The notes under the pieces were generated by a model. The model saw only the letters and a list, made by a program, of their open reading frames with translations, searched no databases and was not told the DNA's origin. The position numbers and the translations under genes were made by a program. Shown piece after piece: positions 17,881 to 26,083 of a stretch of DNA of 64,000 nucleotides (position 1 is the first letter of the stretch; each line of letters starts with the position of its first letter). Source of the stretch: DASXTW01 sp036505215 (GTDB lineage: Bacteria > Actinomycetota > UBA4738); contig DASXTW010000046.1 in assembly GCA_036505215.1 (NCBI GenBank), positions 1 through 64,000 on the forward strand. The letters run 5' to 3'.

Positions 17881-17925
17881 AGCGCCGGGTCAAGAGCGGT
17901 CCTCGCCCCTGTCGGGGCGGGCGCT
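17881..17925. terminator. Bidirectional terminator-like hairpin
   Basis: Inner stem CGCCCC (17904-17909) pairs with GGGGCG (17914-17919) around a 4-base loop. An outer stem AGCGCC (17881-17886) pairs with GGCGCT (17920-17925). It fills the gap between two convergent genes. Confidence 0.55.
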
Positions 17926-18772
17926 ATTTCTCGGTGTGTCCGGGACCGCGCTTGTGGTGTTTCCTGTGCTTCCGGTGCGACCGCTTCTCGTGGGAGCGGC
18001 CGCGCGACGCCGTTGCCTCCTGGTCCGGCTTGTGGCGGTGGCCATGTCCCCGCCCACGACCATGTGAGGCTCCCTGCGACGCATGGGAGGAACCCTTGGC
18101 GGGTCCGTGCTTACGGCCATCGTGCTTGAGCTCTCCCTCGTGCCGGCCGCGCTGGTGCGCGTCCAACCTGTGCAGGAGCTTCTCGAGCAGCTTCAACCGC
18201 TCCGCGCACGTCGGGTCGGCCAGGCAGGCCGCCCGCATCGACAGTAGCGTGGAGAGCTCAGCCTGGATCAGCCTGGCATCCTCCGGCGAGAGTCTCCTCG
18301 TCCGGTTCGAGAGGATCGTCGTGAGCTGCCCTATGAGGGTCTTGGTGAGCGCTCGTAGGGTCAGCGTCGGAGGCAACGTCGGAGACTCCCCTCCTCCCGG
18401 AGGAGGTTCTCCGGGAGGCACCGGGGGCACCGACCCTGGTCCTCCCGGGCCCACGGAGCCTGGCCCGGGCGGGGCGCCGGAGCGTGGCCGCTGCAGGGCG
18501 ACGGCCACCGGCACGTTCGGAGGCCTGTTTCCGGATGGCTTCCCGAGCCAGGGAACGACCGGACGGATCAGGCGCTCGATCGGACTGAGGGCCGCCTCCA
18601 GGGGATGGGGGAGCTTGAGCGGCAGCCGGGCGACCTTGGACAGGGGGAAGGAAAGGATGGCCATGATTCCGAAGCTCGTCGCGATGAACAGGGCGACGGC
18701 CACTTGCTTGCCCCTGTTCCCGTTCAGCGGCGAGCGATCCGAGCCATTCGCGGGCTCATGCGAACGCGCCAT
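17924..18772 (-). CDS. Secreted or membrane-anchored protein with His/Lys/Arg-rich tail
   Basis: A 282-residue protein of unknown function. A polar N-terminus is followed by one hydrophobic segment (about 22-46, AVALFIATSFGIMAILSF), then a Pro/Gly-rich linker (about 90-135). A helical domain of about 70 residues contains two Cys (AACLADPTCAERL), and the last 75 residues are extremely rich in His, Lys, Arg and Gly. The tail could bind metal, nucleic acid or anionic wall polymers. Start ATG at 18772 has a good ribosome binding site (GGGGAGG). Divergent from the penicillin-binding protein gene. Confidence 0.6.
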   Translation of the reverse strand: MARSHEPANGSDRSPLNGNRGKQVAVALFIATSFGIMAILSFPLSKVARLPLKLPHPLEAALSPIERLIRPVVPWLGKPSGNRPPNVPVAVALQRPRSGAPPGPGSVGPGGPGSVPPVPPGEPPPGGGESPTLPPTLTLRALTKTLIGQLTTILSNRTRRLSPEDARLIQAELSTLLSMRAACLADPTCAERLKLLEKLLHRLDAHQRGRHEGELKHDGRKHGPAKGSSHASQGASHGRGRGHGHRHKPDQEATASRGRSHEKRSHRKHRKHHKRGPGHTEK

Positions 18773-18852
18773 TACATCCTCCCCTGAGGCAAAGCTTCCC
18801 CCTGGCTCCCATAGAGGGTATCGGCATTCATTGGGTTCCACCTTGAACGCGC

Positions 18853-20958
18853 ATGCTTGGGGCCCGCCGGACCCGGGTAACAACGGCTCGAGTGGCGCTT
18901 CCGATCCGACGCGGAGAGGCGGACCGAGGCTTTGTCGATCCTCCTCGCATATGGCTGGTACCAGGCAGACGAACCCACCGGCCCCTCACTGAGCTGGCCC
19001 AGTTCTGCCTGTTGCCCCTGGGACTGGCGCTTGCCTTGCTGCTCTTCGCCCTGACCTTCCAGGGCACGATCGGAATGCCGCTCTCACGCTTCGTCCATAC
19101 ATACACGGACATCCCCCTGCCCAAAGCCCCTCCGTTGCCCCAGACCACCTATGTCTACGACCGGGACGGGCGCCTGATCACGACCCTGCACGCCGGAGTG
19201 AACCGTACCGAGGTCCCGTTGTCCAAGATATCCGACAACCTGAAGGAAGCGGTAATCGCCCTGGAGGACAAGGACTTCTACGGGGAGAGCGGGGTGAACT
19301 TCTCCTCGATCGCCCGAGCGGCCCTGGTCAACCTGCGGAACGGCCGGGTGGAACAGGGCGGTTCCACTATCACGCAGCAGTACGTCAAGAACGTGTACAC
19401 AGGCGGACAGCGGACCATCTCCCGAAAGATCAAGGAAGCGATTCTCGCCCAGAAGCTCTCCCACCTGTATACCAAGGACCAGATCCTTTCGAAGTACTTG
19501 AACTCGGTGTACTTCGGCCGGGGCGCCTACGGGGCGGAGGCCGCTGCGCTCACGTACTTCGGGGTCCACGCCAGCAAGCTCACCATTCGGCAGGCGGGCC
19601 TCCTGGCGGGGCTCATCCGGGCTCCCGCACGCTACGACCCCAGCCGGGATCCGGCAGGGGCGAAGGTGCGGCGGGACATGGCGCTGGAGGCGATGGCCCA
19701 GCAGGGCTACATCACTTGGGACGAAGCACAGAGCGCCATGTCCAAGCCGATCAAGCTGAAGAAGGCCAAGCCGGGGACCACGCCGGCCGCCTACTTCATG
19801 GACTACGTGCGCCGGGAGCTCCAGGACCAGTTCGGGTATTCCGGCACGTTCACCGGTGGGCTCCAGGTCACGACAACCCTCGACTGGAGCATGCAACATG
19901 CGGCGGAGCGGGCTATCGCCACCAACCTCCGTGATCCCGGCGACCCGGCCGCGGCGCTCGTCGCCATCGACCCGAGAAGCGGGGAGGTCCAGGCGCTGGT
20001 CGGCGGGAGGAACTTCAATCGGGCCAAGTTCAATCTGGCCACCCAGGCTCACCGCCAGACGGGGAGCGCGTTCAAACCCTTCACGTTGGTGACGGCGTTC
20101 CAACAGCACATCGATCCCCACTCCGTGATGACGGGTCCGTCGCACCTGACCATCCCCGACCCGCGCTGCCGGGACCCGAAGAAGGGAGACTGGGAAGTCA
20201 GCAACTACGCCGACGAGTCCGCGGGGACCATGACGCTGCTCTCGGCCATAGCTCACTCGGTGAACACGATCTTTGCTCAGCTCGTCGTGGACGTTGGCCC
20301 GGACAAGGTCGCCGCGACCGCTGGGAGGATGGGCATTACATCTCGACTGGCCGGTGTCTGCTCCATCACGCTGGGCTCACAGCCCGTTACGCCCCTGGAC
20401 ATGACGACTGCGTACGCCACGCTGGCCGCCCGGGGCGTTCGGCACTGGCCGCAGGCGCTCGCGGAGGTCAAGGATCCCTCCGGCAAGGTGATCGCGCAGC
20501 CGAGCACGAAGGGCAGGCGCGTCCTCGACCGCAACGTGGCCGACCTCGCCACCTTCGCCCTTCAAGGGGTCATCCAGAGTGGAACCGGGACGGCGGCCAA
20601 CATCGGGCGGCCTGCCGCCGGCAAGACCGGGACTGCCCAGAACTATCAGGATGCCTGGTTCTGCGGCTACGTCCCCCAGCTCACCGCCTGCGTCTGGATG
20701 GGATACCCCAAGACCGAGGATCGCCCGATGGAGAACGTGGAGGGCTTCTACCACGTGTTCGGCGGCTCTCTTCCCGCGATGATCTGGCACGACTTCATGG
20801 CCAGGGCGCTCCAGGGAACCCCGGTAGCCGACTTCGCCGCTCCCAGCTTCAGCGGGTTCAACGAGCAGCCGGAGCGGGTCGTCCCGCTCCCCCCGCCTCC
20901 GAAGCCGACGCCGAGCCCGCCATGCAAGCCCAAGCCGAAGTGCAAACCGGGCGATTGA
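18853..20958 (+). CDS. Class A penicillin-binding protein (PBP1-type)
   Basis: A 701-residue bifunctional peptidoglycan glycosyltransferase and transpeptidase. Membrane anchor at about 50-72. The GT51 domain shows the catalytic Glu in LEDKDFY and the motif QGGSTITQQ. The transpeptidase domain has SxxK in TGSAFKPF, SxN in HSVNTIF and KTGTAQN. A Pro/Lys-rich tail follows after about 670. Acts outside the membrane on lipid II. Start ATG at 18853 gives a 50-residue cytoplasmic leader; a later start is possible. Single gene, not part of the RodA/PbpA cluster. Confidence 0.92.
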   Translation: MLGARRTRVTTARVALPIRRGEADRGFVDPPRIWLVPGRRTHRPLTELAQFCLLPLGLALALLLFALTFQGTIGMPLSRFVHTYTDIPLPKAPPLPQTTYVYDRDGRLITTLHAGVNRTEVPLSKISDNLKEAVIALEDKDFYGESGVNFSSIARAALVNLRNGRVEQGGSTITQQYVKNVYTGGQRTISRKIKEAILAQKLSHLYTKDQILSKYLNSVYFGRGAYGAEAAALTYFGVHASKLTIRQAGLLAGLIRAPARYDPSRDPAGAKVRRDMALEAMAQQGYITWDEAQSAMSKPIKLKKAKPGTTPAAYFMDYVRRELQDQFGYSGTFTGGLQVTTTLDWSMQHAAERAIATNLRDPGDPAAALVAIDPRSGEVQALVGGRNFNRAKFNLATQAHRQTGSAFKPFTLVTAFQQHIDPHSVMTGPSHLTIPDPRCRDPKKGDWEVSNYADESAGTMTLLSAIAHSVNTIFAQLVVDVGPDKVAATAGRMGITSRLAGVCSITLGSQPVTPLDMTTAYATLAARGVRHWPQALAEVKDPSGKVIAQPSTKGRRVLDRNVADLATFALQGVIQSGTGTAANIGRPAAGKTGTAQNYQDAWFCGYVPQLTACVWMGYPKTEDRPMENVEGFYHVFGGSLPAMIWHDFMARALQGTPVADFAAPSFSGFNEQPERVVPLPPPPKPTPSPPCKPKPKCKPGD

Positions 20959-20995
20959 ACCACGGCCGTCAGCGAGCCGCCCGATCACCGCGTGA

Positions 20996-21024
20996 TTGAA
21001 CGGCCATCCCGGCCGGTTTATAGA
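20996..21024 (+). promoter_or_regulatory. Promoter for a probably leaderless mRNA
   Basis: TTGAAC (20996-21001) and TATAGA (21019-21024) have an ideal 17-base spacer. Transcription would start near 21031, which is the ATG of the next gene, and there is no ribosome binding site between. Confidence 0.65.
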
Positions 21025-21030
21025 TAGCCG

Positions 21031-21567
21031 ATGCCTCCACCGACGGGGTCGCGCCGCTCGCGGTCGACCGATCCCAACCCCACGACACTTCGAGCGCTAC
21101 GGCGATCTCGCTTGGGTCGCCGCATCCTGCTCGCCATCCTGACGCTGTTCATCCTACTCGGCGCGAGCAGCCTCCTCGGAGCGCACACTTCCACCCGTGA
21201 GGCGTCGGGGGGCGGCTACGACCTGAAGCTCGTCTATCCCGCGGTGACGCGGCCGGGGTTGGCGGTTCGGTGGATCCTGTTCATCCACCGAGCCGAGGGA
21301 TTCAAAGGCCCGGTCCGGGTGGCCACCACGAGCACCTACTTCAACCTGTTCGATTTCAACAACCTCGATCCAATGCCTTCCAAGTCGATGACCTCGAGTG
21401 AACTCTCCATCTGGGAGTTCGACCCGCCGGTCGGCGACACGTTGCGGATCACCTTCGACGCCCGGCTCGAGCCGGCCCGTCAGCACGGGAGCATGGCCAC
21501 CACTTCCATCCTCGAGAACGACCTCCCGGTCGTCTCGATCCACTACCAGACGAGGGTGATGCCCTGA
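21031..21567 (+). CDS. Single-pass membrane protein of unknown function
   Basis: A 178-residue protein: a basic N-terminus (1-30), one membrane segment at about 31-50, and an extracellular part of about 120 residues with beta-strand character and no Cys. I do not recognise a family. The ATG lies 7 bases after a strong -10 element, so translation is probably leaderless. It overlaps the DUF421 gene by one base (TGATG), pointing to a joint function with it. Confidence 0.65.
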   Translation: MPPPTGSRRSRSTDPNPTTLRALRRSRLGRRILLAILTLFILLGASSLLGAHTSTREASGGGYDLKLVYPAVTRPGLAVRWILFIHRAEGFKGPVRVATTSTYFNLFDFNNLDPMPSKSMTSSELSIWEFDPPVGDTLRITFDARLEPARQHGSMATTSILENDLPVVSIHYQTRVMP

Positions 21568-22046
21568 TGGAGATCGTCGTCAGGACCGTCGTGATCTTCT
21601 TCTTCGTCCTCCTCCTCACCCGAGCGATGGGAAAGAAGGAGCTCTCCGAGCTCACGGCTTTCGAGCTGATCCTCCTGGTCACCATCGGCGACCTGGTGCA
21701 ACAGGGGGTCACGCAGGAGGACCAGTCCCTGACCGGAGCCATCCTGGCCGTCGGCACTCTCGGCTTGCTGATCGTCTCTCTCTCCTACCTGAGCTACCGA
21801 TGGCGGCCGATCCGCCGGGTCATCCGGGGCATCGCGGTGGTGGTGGTCAGGGATGGGCGGCCGATCGAGGACGCGATGAAGCTGGAGCGCCTGACCATCG
21901 ACGACGTGATCGAGAGCGCCCGACAACAAGGCATCGACGACCTGGGGAAGGTGAAACTTGCCGTCCTCGAGCCCGACGGGAAGTTCTCATTCATCCAGCG
22001 TGACGGCCGGCAGGAGCACGAGGACGCGGGGAAGAAAACCGTGTGA
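21567..22046 (+). CDS. DUF421 (YetF-like) membrane protein
   Basis: A 159-residue protein. Three hydrophobic segments lie in residues 1-80, with the family motif TRAMGKKELSELTAFELILLVTIGDL. A small C-terminal cytoplasmic domain follows (VVVRDGRPIEDAMKLERLTIDDV). The family is common in bacteria; its role is not established beyond links to envelope and spore physiology in Bacillus. Coupled to the upstream membrane protein. Confidence 0.85.
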   Translation: MEIVVRTVVIFFFVLLLTRAMGKKELSELTAFELILLVTIGDLVQQGVTQEDQSLTGAILAVGTLGLLIVSLSYLSYRWRPIRRVIRGIAVVVVRDGRPIEDAMKLERLTIDDVIESARQQGIDDLGKVKLAVLEPDGKFSFIQRDGRQEHEDAGKKTV

Positions 22047-22072
22047 GCGGTTTCGTCGGGCAGCTGCCGGCC

Positions 22073-23344
22073 TCAGGCCGAGGGCTCGAGGATCCAGAGC
22101 GACTCGGGCAGGTACGGGTGGAGGGCCTCCGGTAGCGCCACCGAGCCATCCTCGCGCTGTCCGTTCTCCAGGATGGCAATGAGCGTTCGGCCGATGGCGC
22201 AGAGGGTTCCGTTGACCGTGTGCACGGGTCGGTTGCCCTCCGAGAGCCGAACCCGGACCTCCAGGCGGCGGGCCTGAAAGTCGGTGGTGTTCGACGTCGA
22301 GGTGATCTCCCGGTACCGGCCCTGGCCGGGCATCCAGGCCTCGATGTCGAACTTCCTGGCCGCGGAAGCCCCCAGGTCGCCGATGCACGTGTCCACCACT
22401 CGGTACGGGATGCCGAGTGCCTGGACCCACTCCTCCTCGAAGGCGAGGAACTGCTCGTGCTCGGCCCGCGATGAGTCGGGGAGGACGAAGCTGAACATCT
22501 CCAGCTTGTCGAATTGGTGGACCCGAAAGATCCCCCTTGTGTCCTTCCCGTAGGAACCGGCCTCTCGCCGGAAGCACGTCGAGTAGCCCACGTAGCGGCG
22601 CGGCAGGCGGTCGTGTTCGAGGATCTCGTGGGCGTGGAACGCAGCCAGAGGGACCTCGGCGGTCCCAACCAGGTACAGGTCGTCCTCGCGGGTTGCGTAG
22701 ATGTTGACGGCATCGGTGGGGAAGAAGCCGGTCCCGAACATCGCCTCCTCCCGAACCAGGACCGGAGGAACGATGGGGGAGAATCCCCGGGCCTCGGCGA
22801 ACTCCAGGCCGAGTTGGACCAGGGCGAACTGGATCCGCACGGCAGGGCCGGTCAGATAGGCGAATCGCGCACCCGAGGTTCGAACCCCTCGGTCGATCTC
22901 GATCAGCCCGAGTGACTGTCCGATCTCGACATGGTCCTTCGCGTCGAACCCGAAGGAAGGTGGTTCGCCCCACCGCCTGATCTCGACGTTGTCCTCCTCG
23001 GTCTCCCCCTCCGGGACGCCCTCGTCGGGGACATTGGGCAGGCGGGCCAGCACGGTGGTCAGGCCGTCCTCGCTCCGAGCAAGGTCCGGCTCGAGGGCGC
23101 CCAGAGCTACAGAGACCGAGCGGAGGCGCTGGATGACGGCATCACGTTCCTCGTCGGTCGCGGCCGCTTTGATCTCCTTGGACCCGCGGTTCTGCTCGGC
23201 CCGGAGCTCGTCGACCTGTACGGTCAGCTTCCGGCGCTCCTCGTCCAGGACGAGGGCACGATCGAGCTCCTCCACGGCCCCGCGCCTGGCCATGGCTTTC
23301 CGAAAGGGCTCCGGATCCTCCCTGATGGCCTTCAGATCGAGCAA
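22073..23344 (-). CDS. serS: Seryl-tRNA synthetase
   Basis: Class II aminoacyl-tRNA synthetase charging tRNA-Ser, 423 residues, full length. The N-terminal tRNA-binding coiled coil covers about 1-105. The class II core follows, with motif 2 (STCFRREAGSYGKDTRGIFRVHQF) and motif 3 (VRLSEGNRPVHTVNGT) clearly seen. The start is TTG at 23344 (LDLKAIREDP, the usual family beginning); no good ribosome binding site is visible, and the stop of the bactofilin gene lies 5 bases upstream, so coupling is likely. Last gene of a three-gene operon. Confidence 0.95.
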   Translation of the reverse strand: MLDLKAIREDPEPFRKAMARRGAVEELDRALVLDEERRKLTVQVDELRAEQNRGSKEIKAAATDEERDAVIQRLRSVSVALGALEPDLARSEDGLTTVLARLPNVPDEGVPEGETEEDNVEIRRWGEPPSFGFDAKDHVEIGQSLGLIEIDRGVRTSGARFAYLTGPAVRIQFALVQLGLEFAEARGFSPIVPPVLVREEAMFGTGFFPTDAVNIYATREDDLYLVGTAEVPLAAFHAHEILEHDRLPRRYVGYSTCFRREAGSYGKDTRGIFRVHQFDKLEMFSFVLPDSSRAEHEQFLAFEEEWVQALGIPYRVVDTCIGDLGASAARKFDIEAWMPGQGRYREITSTSNTTDFQARRLEVRVRLSEGNRPVHTVNGTLCAIGRTLIAILENGQREDGSVALPEALHPYLPESLWILEPSA

Positions 23345-23349
23345 GGCAA

Positions 23350-23853
23350 CTAACGGGTCCGGGCCACGGCGTCTCCGGAGAACGCGCCCTCACCGTCGGC
23401 GGAAGAGTCCATGCGAGCGGTCACCTGGCCTCGGCCCGCAGTTCCGCCCTGGGCCCCCTGTTGGTCCATGATCGACTGTCCGGAGAAGATGGCCCCCTCC
23501 GCGATCGCCAGGACCTTCGAAGTGATGTTCCCGTCCACCCGGCCGCCCTTGGCCAGCTCGGCCTTGTTCTTCACCATGATGTTGCCCTTGAAGCGCCCGG
23601 CCACGGTGGCGTTCTGCGCGTCGATGTCGGCCTCCACCTGGCTCTGCGACGAGAGCACCACGTCGCCGTCGGCGTTGATCTTCCCCTTGACCTGGCCGTC
23701 GATCCGAAGAGAGCCGGCCGAGACCAGCGTCCCTTCGATTCGAGCGCCCTGCCCGATCACAGTGACCTCGGATCCAGGTGTCTCCTTCACGAGAACCTCC
23801 TTCGGATCGATGGGCTCTTGACGTCTCTCCTCTCCTTCACCCCGCCTGAACAT
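23350..23853 (-). CDS. Bactofilin
   Basis: A 167-residue polymer-forming cytoskeletal protein. The central part (about 28-120) has the regular beta-helix pattern of bactofilins: repeated hydrophobic positions, with IEGTLVSAGSLRIDGQVKGKI and KGGRVDGNI as recognisable turns. The flanking N- and C-terminal tails are polar and disordered. Bactofilins serve as membrane-associated scaffolds for cell-wall enzymes and are uncommon in Actinobacteria. Overlaps the DUF4446 gene by 17 bases. Confidence 0.88.
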   Translation of the reverse strand: MFRRGEGEERRQEPIDPKEVLVKETPGSEVTVIGQGARIEGTLVSAGSLRIDGQVKGKINADGDVVLSSQSQVEADIDAQNATVAGRFKGNIMVKNKAELAKGGRVDGNITSKVLAIAEGAIFSGQSIMDQQGAQGGTAGRGQVTARMDSSADGEGAFSGDAVARTR

Positions 23854-24394
23854 CTCTCACCCCTCCCTCATCTCCTCCCCGGACCCCCTTATCTCGGTAG
23901 TCCGCCTGGACCTCCTGATCTCTGGTCGACAGAGCCTCTTGGATAGCCTGCCTCTCCTCGTCCGAGAGGTTGTGGGCACTGGCCCCGCCGCTCACCCGCT
24001 TCGCATAGCACCGTGTGTCCTGGCGTCCGTTGATCGAGGTGATCACGACCCCGTCCCCGTGCCCGTCGAGGAGGGCCGCAGAGAAGGACAGTCGCCCGCC
24101 CATGTCCTCGAAGGCGTCGAATCGCACCAGCCCGATGTGGCGGATGGACTCATCGGCGAGCCCACCGAGATGGCGCTCCCCCAGGGCGAGCTTGCGGGCG
24201 GCTCCCTCCAGGCGTTCGATGGCCTTGGCCTGCTCCTCCAGCAGGACCGCGACCTTGCGGCTGCTGGGAAGACCCGACCGCACTCTGCTGCGCCGCCCTC
24301 TGACAGCGGCGGGAACGAGGACCACGATGACCAGGATCATCAGGACCAGGGTCAACAGGACCAGCACGGAAAGGGTCGAATTGGAGAAGTGCAT
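23837..24394 (-). CDS. DUF4446 membrane protein
   Basis: A 185-residue protein: one N-terminal membrane segment (about 9-29), a coiled coil (about 45-75), then the DUF4446 core with HIGLVRFDAFEDMGGRLSFS, VVITSING and LSDEERQAI. Function unknown. It is the first gene of the operon with bactofilin and serS. A membrane protein overlapping a bactofilin gene suggests, but does not show, that it anchors or positions the filament. Confidence 0.85.
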   Translation of the reverse strand: MHFSNSTLSVLVLLTLVLMILVIVVLVPAAVRGRRSRVRSGLPSSRKVAVLLEEQAKAIERLEGAARKLALGERHLGGLADESIRHIGLVRFDAFEDMGGRLSFSAALLDGHGDGVVITSINGRQDTRCYAKRVSGGASAHNLSDEERQAIQEALSTRDQEVQADYRDKGVRGGDEGGVRDVQAG

Positions 24395-24438
24395 CGGTCC
24401 TTATCGGGGAAGGTGGACGTGGTTCCTATGTGAGGCGA

Positions 24439-24444
24439 AGTATA
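24439..24444 (-). promoter_or_regulatory. Possible -10 element for the DUF4446-bactofilin-serS operon
   Basis: On the minus strand this reads TATACT, 44 bases before the DUF4446 start. No convincing -35 element is found at 16-18 bases, so this is tentative. The 143-base divergent gap (24395-24537) holds nothing else I recognise. Confidence 0.3.
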
Positions 24445-24537
24445 CGATGGGGCTCCTCACGAATCCGGGAAGGAGGTCACGGTGATTCCTGCCGCTCCTT
24501 CGCCAACGCACGCGAGATCACCTCGAAGGTTCGTGTA

Positions 24538-25563
24538 GTGCGCCTCGCCTACTTCGACTGCTTCTCCGGCATCTCGGGAGACATGGCTCTTGGGGCGCTG
24601 GTCCACGCCGGCGCCGACCTCGACGAGATCCACGAGGCTCTGTCTGCCTTCCCCATCGACGACTTCGACCTGGCCGCAGAGGAGGTCGATGTCCGCGGTA
24701 TGCCCGCCCTCACCGTTCACGTCCACGCCGGCCCTCAGGGAGTCATCCGGACCTGGTCCAGCCTACGGTCGCTGCTCGACGAGGCGGACCTGCCGGCCGG
24801 GCCTCGGCAGACCGCCCATCGCATGTACCATCGCCTGGCCCACGCGGCCGCGACGGTGCACGGCAAGGATGCCGAGCTGGTCACCTTCCACGAATTCGGA
24901 GACGTCGATTGCCTGGTCTCGTTCGTCGGCTGCGCCCTGGCCATGGAGATGCTCGGGGTGGACAGGGTCTTCGCGTCACCGGTACCCACCGGCATGGGCA
25001 TGGTCCGGACCGAGCACGGGATCATGCCGATCCCCTCTCCGGTCGTCATGGAGCTGCTCCAGGGCGTCCCGACCTACTCACGGGGCGTGCCGGTCGAGCT
25101 AGTGACTCCAACGGGTGCAGCCATCCTGTCGGCTGTCTCGGAGGGGTATGGGGACATGCCCATGATGCGCGCGGACCACGTGGGCTACGGAGCCGGACCC
25201 CTCCGGCCGGACTTCCCCAACGTTCTGCGGGTGGTGGTCGGCGAGGAGCAACGGGCCGGGACGGGAGCGCGGGTCGCAGTGACACTCCCGGACCTGCTTG
25301 CTCAAGGCGACGTGATGATCCAGACCACCCTCGATGAGTGGAGTGCCGAACGATCCGAGCGGCTCCTCGACGAACTGGCCGAGTCGGGCGCCTCGGATGC
25401 ATGGATCACCTCAGTGGTGGGCCGTGGGGGCCGGCCGCACCTCCTGGTTTCGGCCGTGGCTCCCGCTGAGCGGCGAGATCAAGTGATGGGGTGTCTGCGC
25501 GACTCCGGCATCGGGGGCGAGATCAGAATCAGCCCCGTCTCTACCGCTCCCAGCACCGATTAG
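24538..25563 (+). CDS. larC: LarC-type nickel-pincer cofactor protein, short C-terminus
   Basis: A 341-residue protein of the LarC/DUF111 family, which inserts nickel into the pyridinium thiocarboxylate cofactor of lactate racemase and related enzymes. The family start (YFDCFSGISGDMALGALVHAG) and the metal-rich segment ELVTFHEFGDVDCL are present, as is the beginning of the second half (TLDEWSAERSERLLDELAESGASDAW). Family members usually run to about 390-420 residues; here the end with the final conserved Arg and Val-Lys motifs is missing. GTG at 24538 is chosen because family homology begins there. No larA, larB or larE is in the window. Confidence 0.82.
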   Translation: MRLAYFDCFSGISGDMALGALVHAGADLDEIHEALSAFPIDDFDLAAEEVDVRGMPALTVHVHAGPQGVIRTWSSLRSLLDEADLPAGPRQTAHRMYHRLAHAAATVHGKDAELVTFHEFGDVDCLVSFVGCALAMEMLGVDRVFASPVPTGMGMVRTEHGIMPIPSPVVMELLQGVPTYSRGVPVELVTPTGAAILSAVSEGYGDMPMMRADHVGYGAGPLRPDFPNVLRVVVGEEQRAGTGARVAVTLPDLLAQGDVMIQTTLDEWSAERSERLLDELAESGASDAWITSVVGRGGRPHLLVSAVAPAERRDQVMGCLRDSGIGGEIRISPVSTAPSTD

Positions 25564-25576
25564 GCCAGGACACGGG

Positions 25577-26044
25577 TCAGTCCGAATGAAGCTCGACCTG
25601 CTCGGACCGAGCCTCGGCTCCCACCACGGCTGAACCCTTCGACTGGACGGGAGCGGCCGCCCTCGTGGCTGCCTCATCCTTCGACTGGCGCACCGGGTCG
25701 CCGTTGACGGCGCCCGCGGTCGTGCCCATGAACCTCTCGGCGAGGGTCCAGGTCATGTGCTCGAGCCTGGCAGAGAGTCTCCGGGCCTCGGTTCTCATCT
25801 GGGCCATCACCAGGAGCCCAGCCCCGAACACCACCAATGCCACCCCCGCCGCTCCTCCCGAGATCAGGTAGGGGATCTGGCAGTCGACGCACGTCTTGCG
25901 GGCCGCGCCGGCCCATCCGAACGCGATGGCAGCGAATCCGGCCGTGCAGAAGGCGAGGCCGAGCAACCGGGCAAGCCGGGCCCGCCACTCGGCTCTGCGA
26001 ATCGGCTTCGGCGGCGGGGCTGGTTTCACCTTGCGTCGCTCCAT
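25577..26044 (-). CDS. Two-pass membrane protein with CxxC loop
   Basis: A 155-residue protein of unknown function. A basic N-terminus (1-25) is followed by two membrane segments (about 27-46 and 60-82). The short loop between them contains Cys-Val-Asp-Cys (KTCVDCQIP). A helical segment and a low-complexity C-terminus follow. The CxxC pair could bind metal or be redox-active. The gene lies 39 bases after the next one (26084-27124) on the same strand and probably shares its transcript. Confidence 0.6.
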   Translation of the reverse strand: MERRKVKPAPPPKPIRRAEWRARLARLLGLAFCTAGFAAIAFGWAGAARKTCVDCQIPYLISGGAAGVALVVFGAGLLVMAQMRTEARRLSARLEHMTWTLAERFMGTTAGAVNGDPVRQSKDEAATRAAAPVQSKGSAVVGAEARSEQVELHSD

Positions 26045-26083
26045 CCTGCGATCCTCGCTTCCTGCGGGCGAAGCCAGCCAGGT

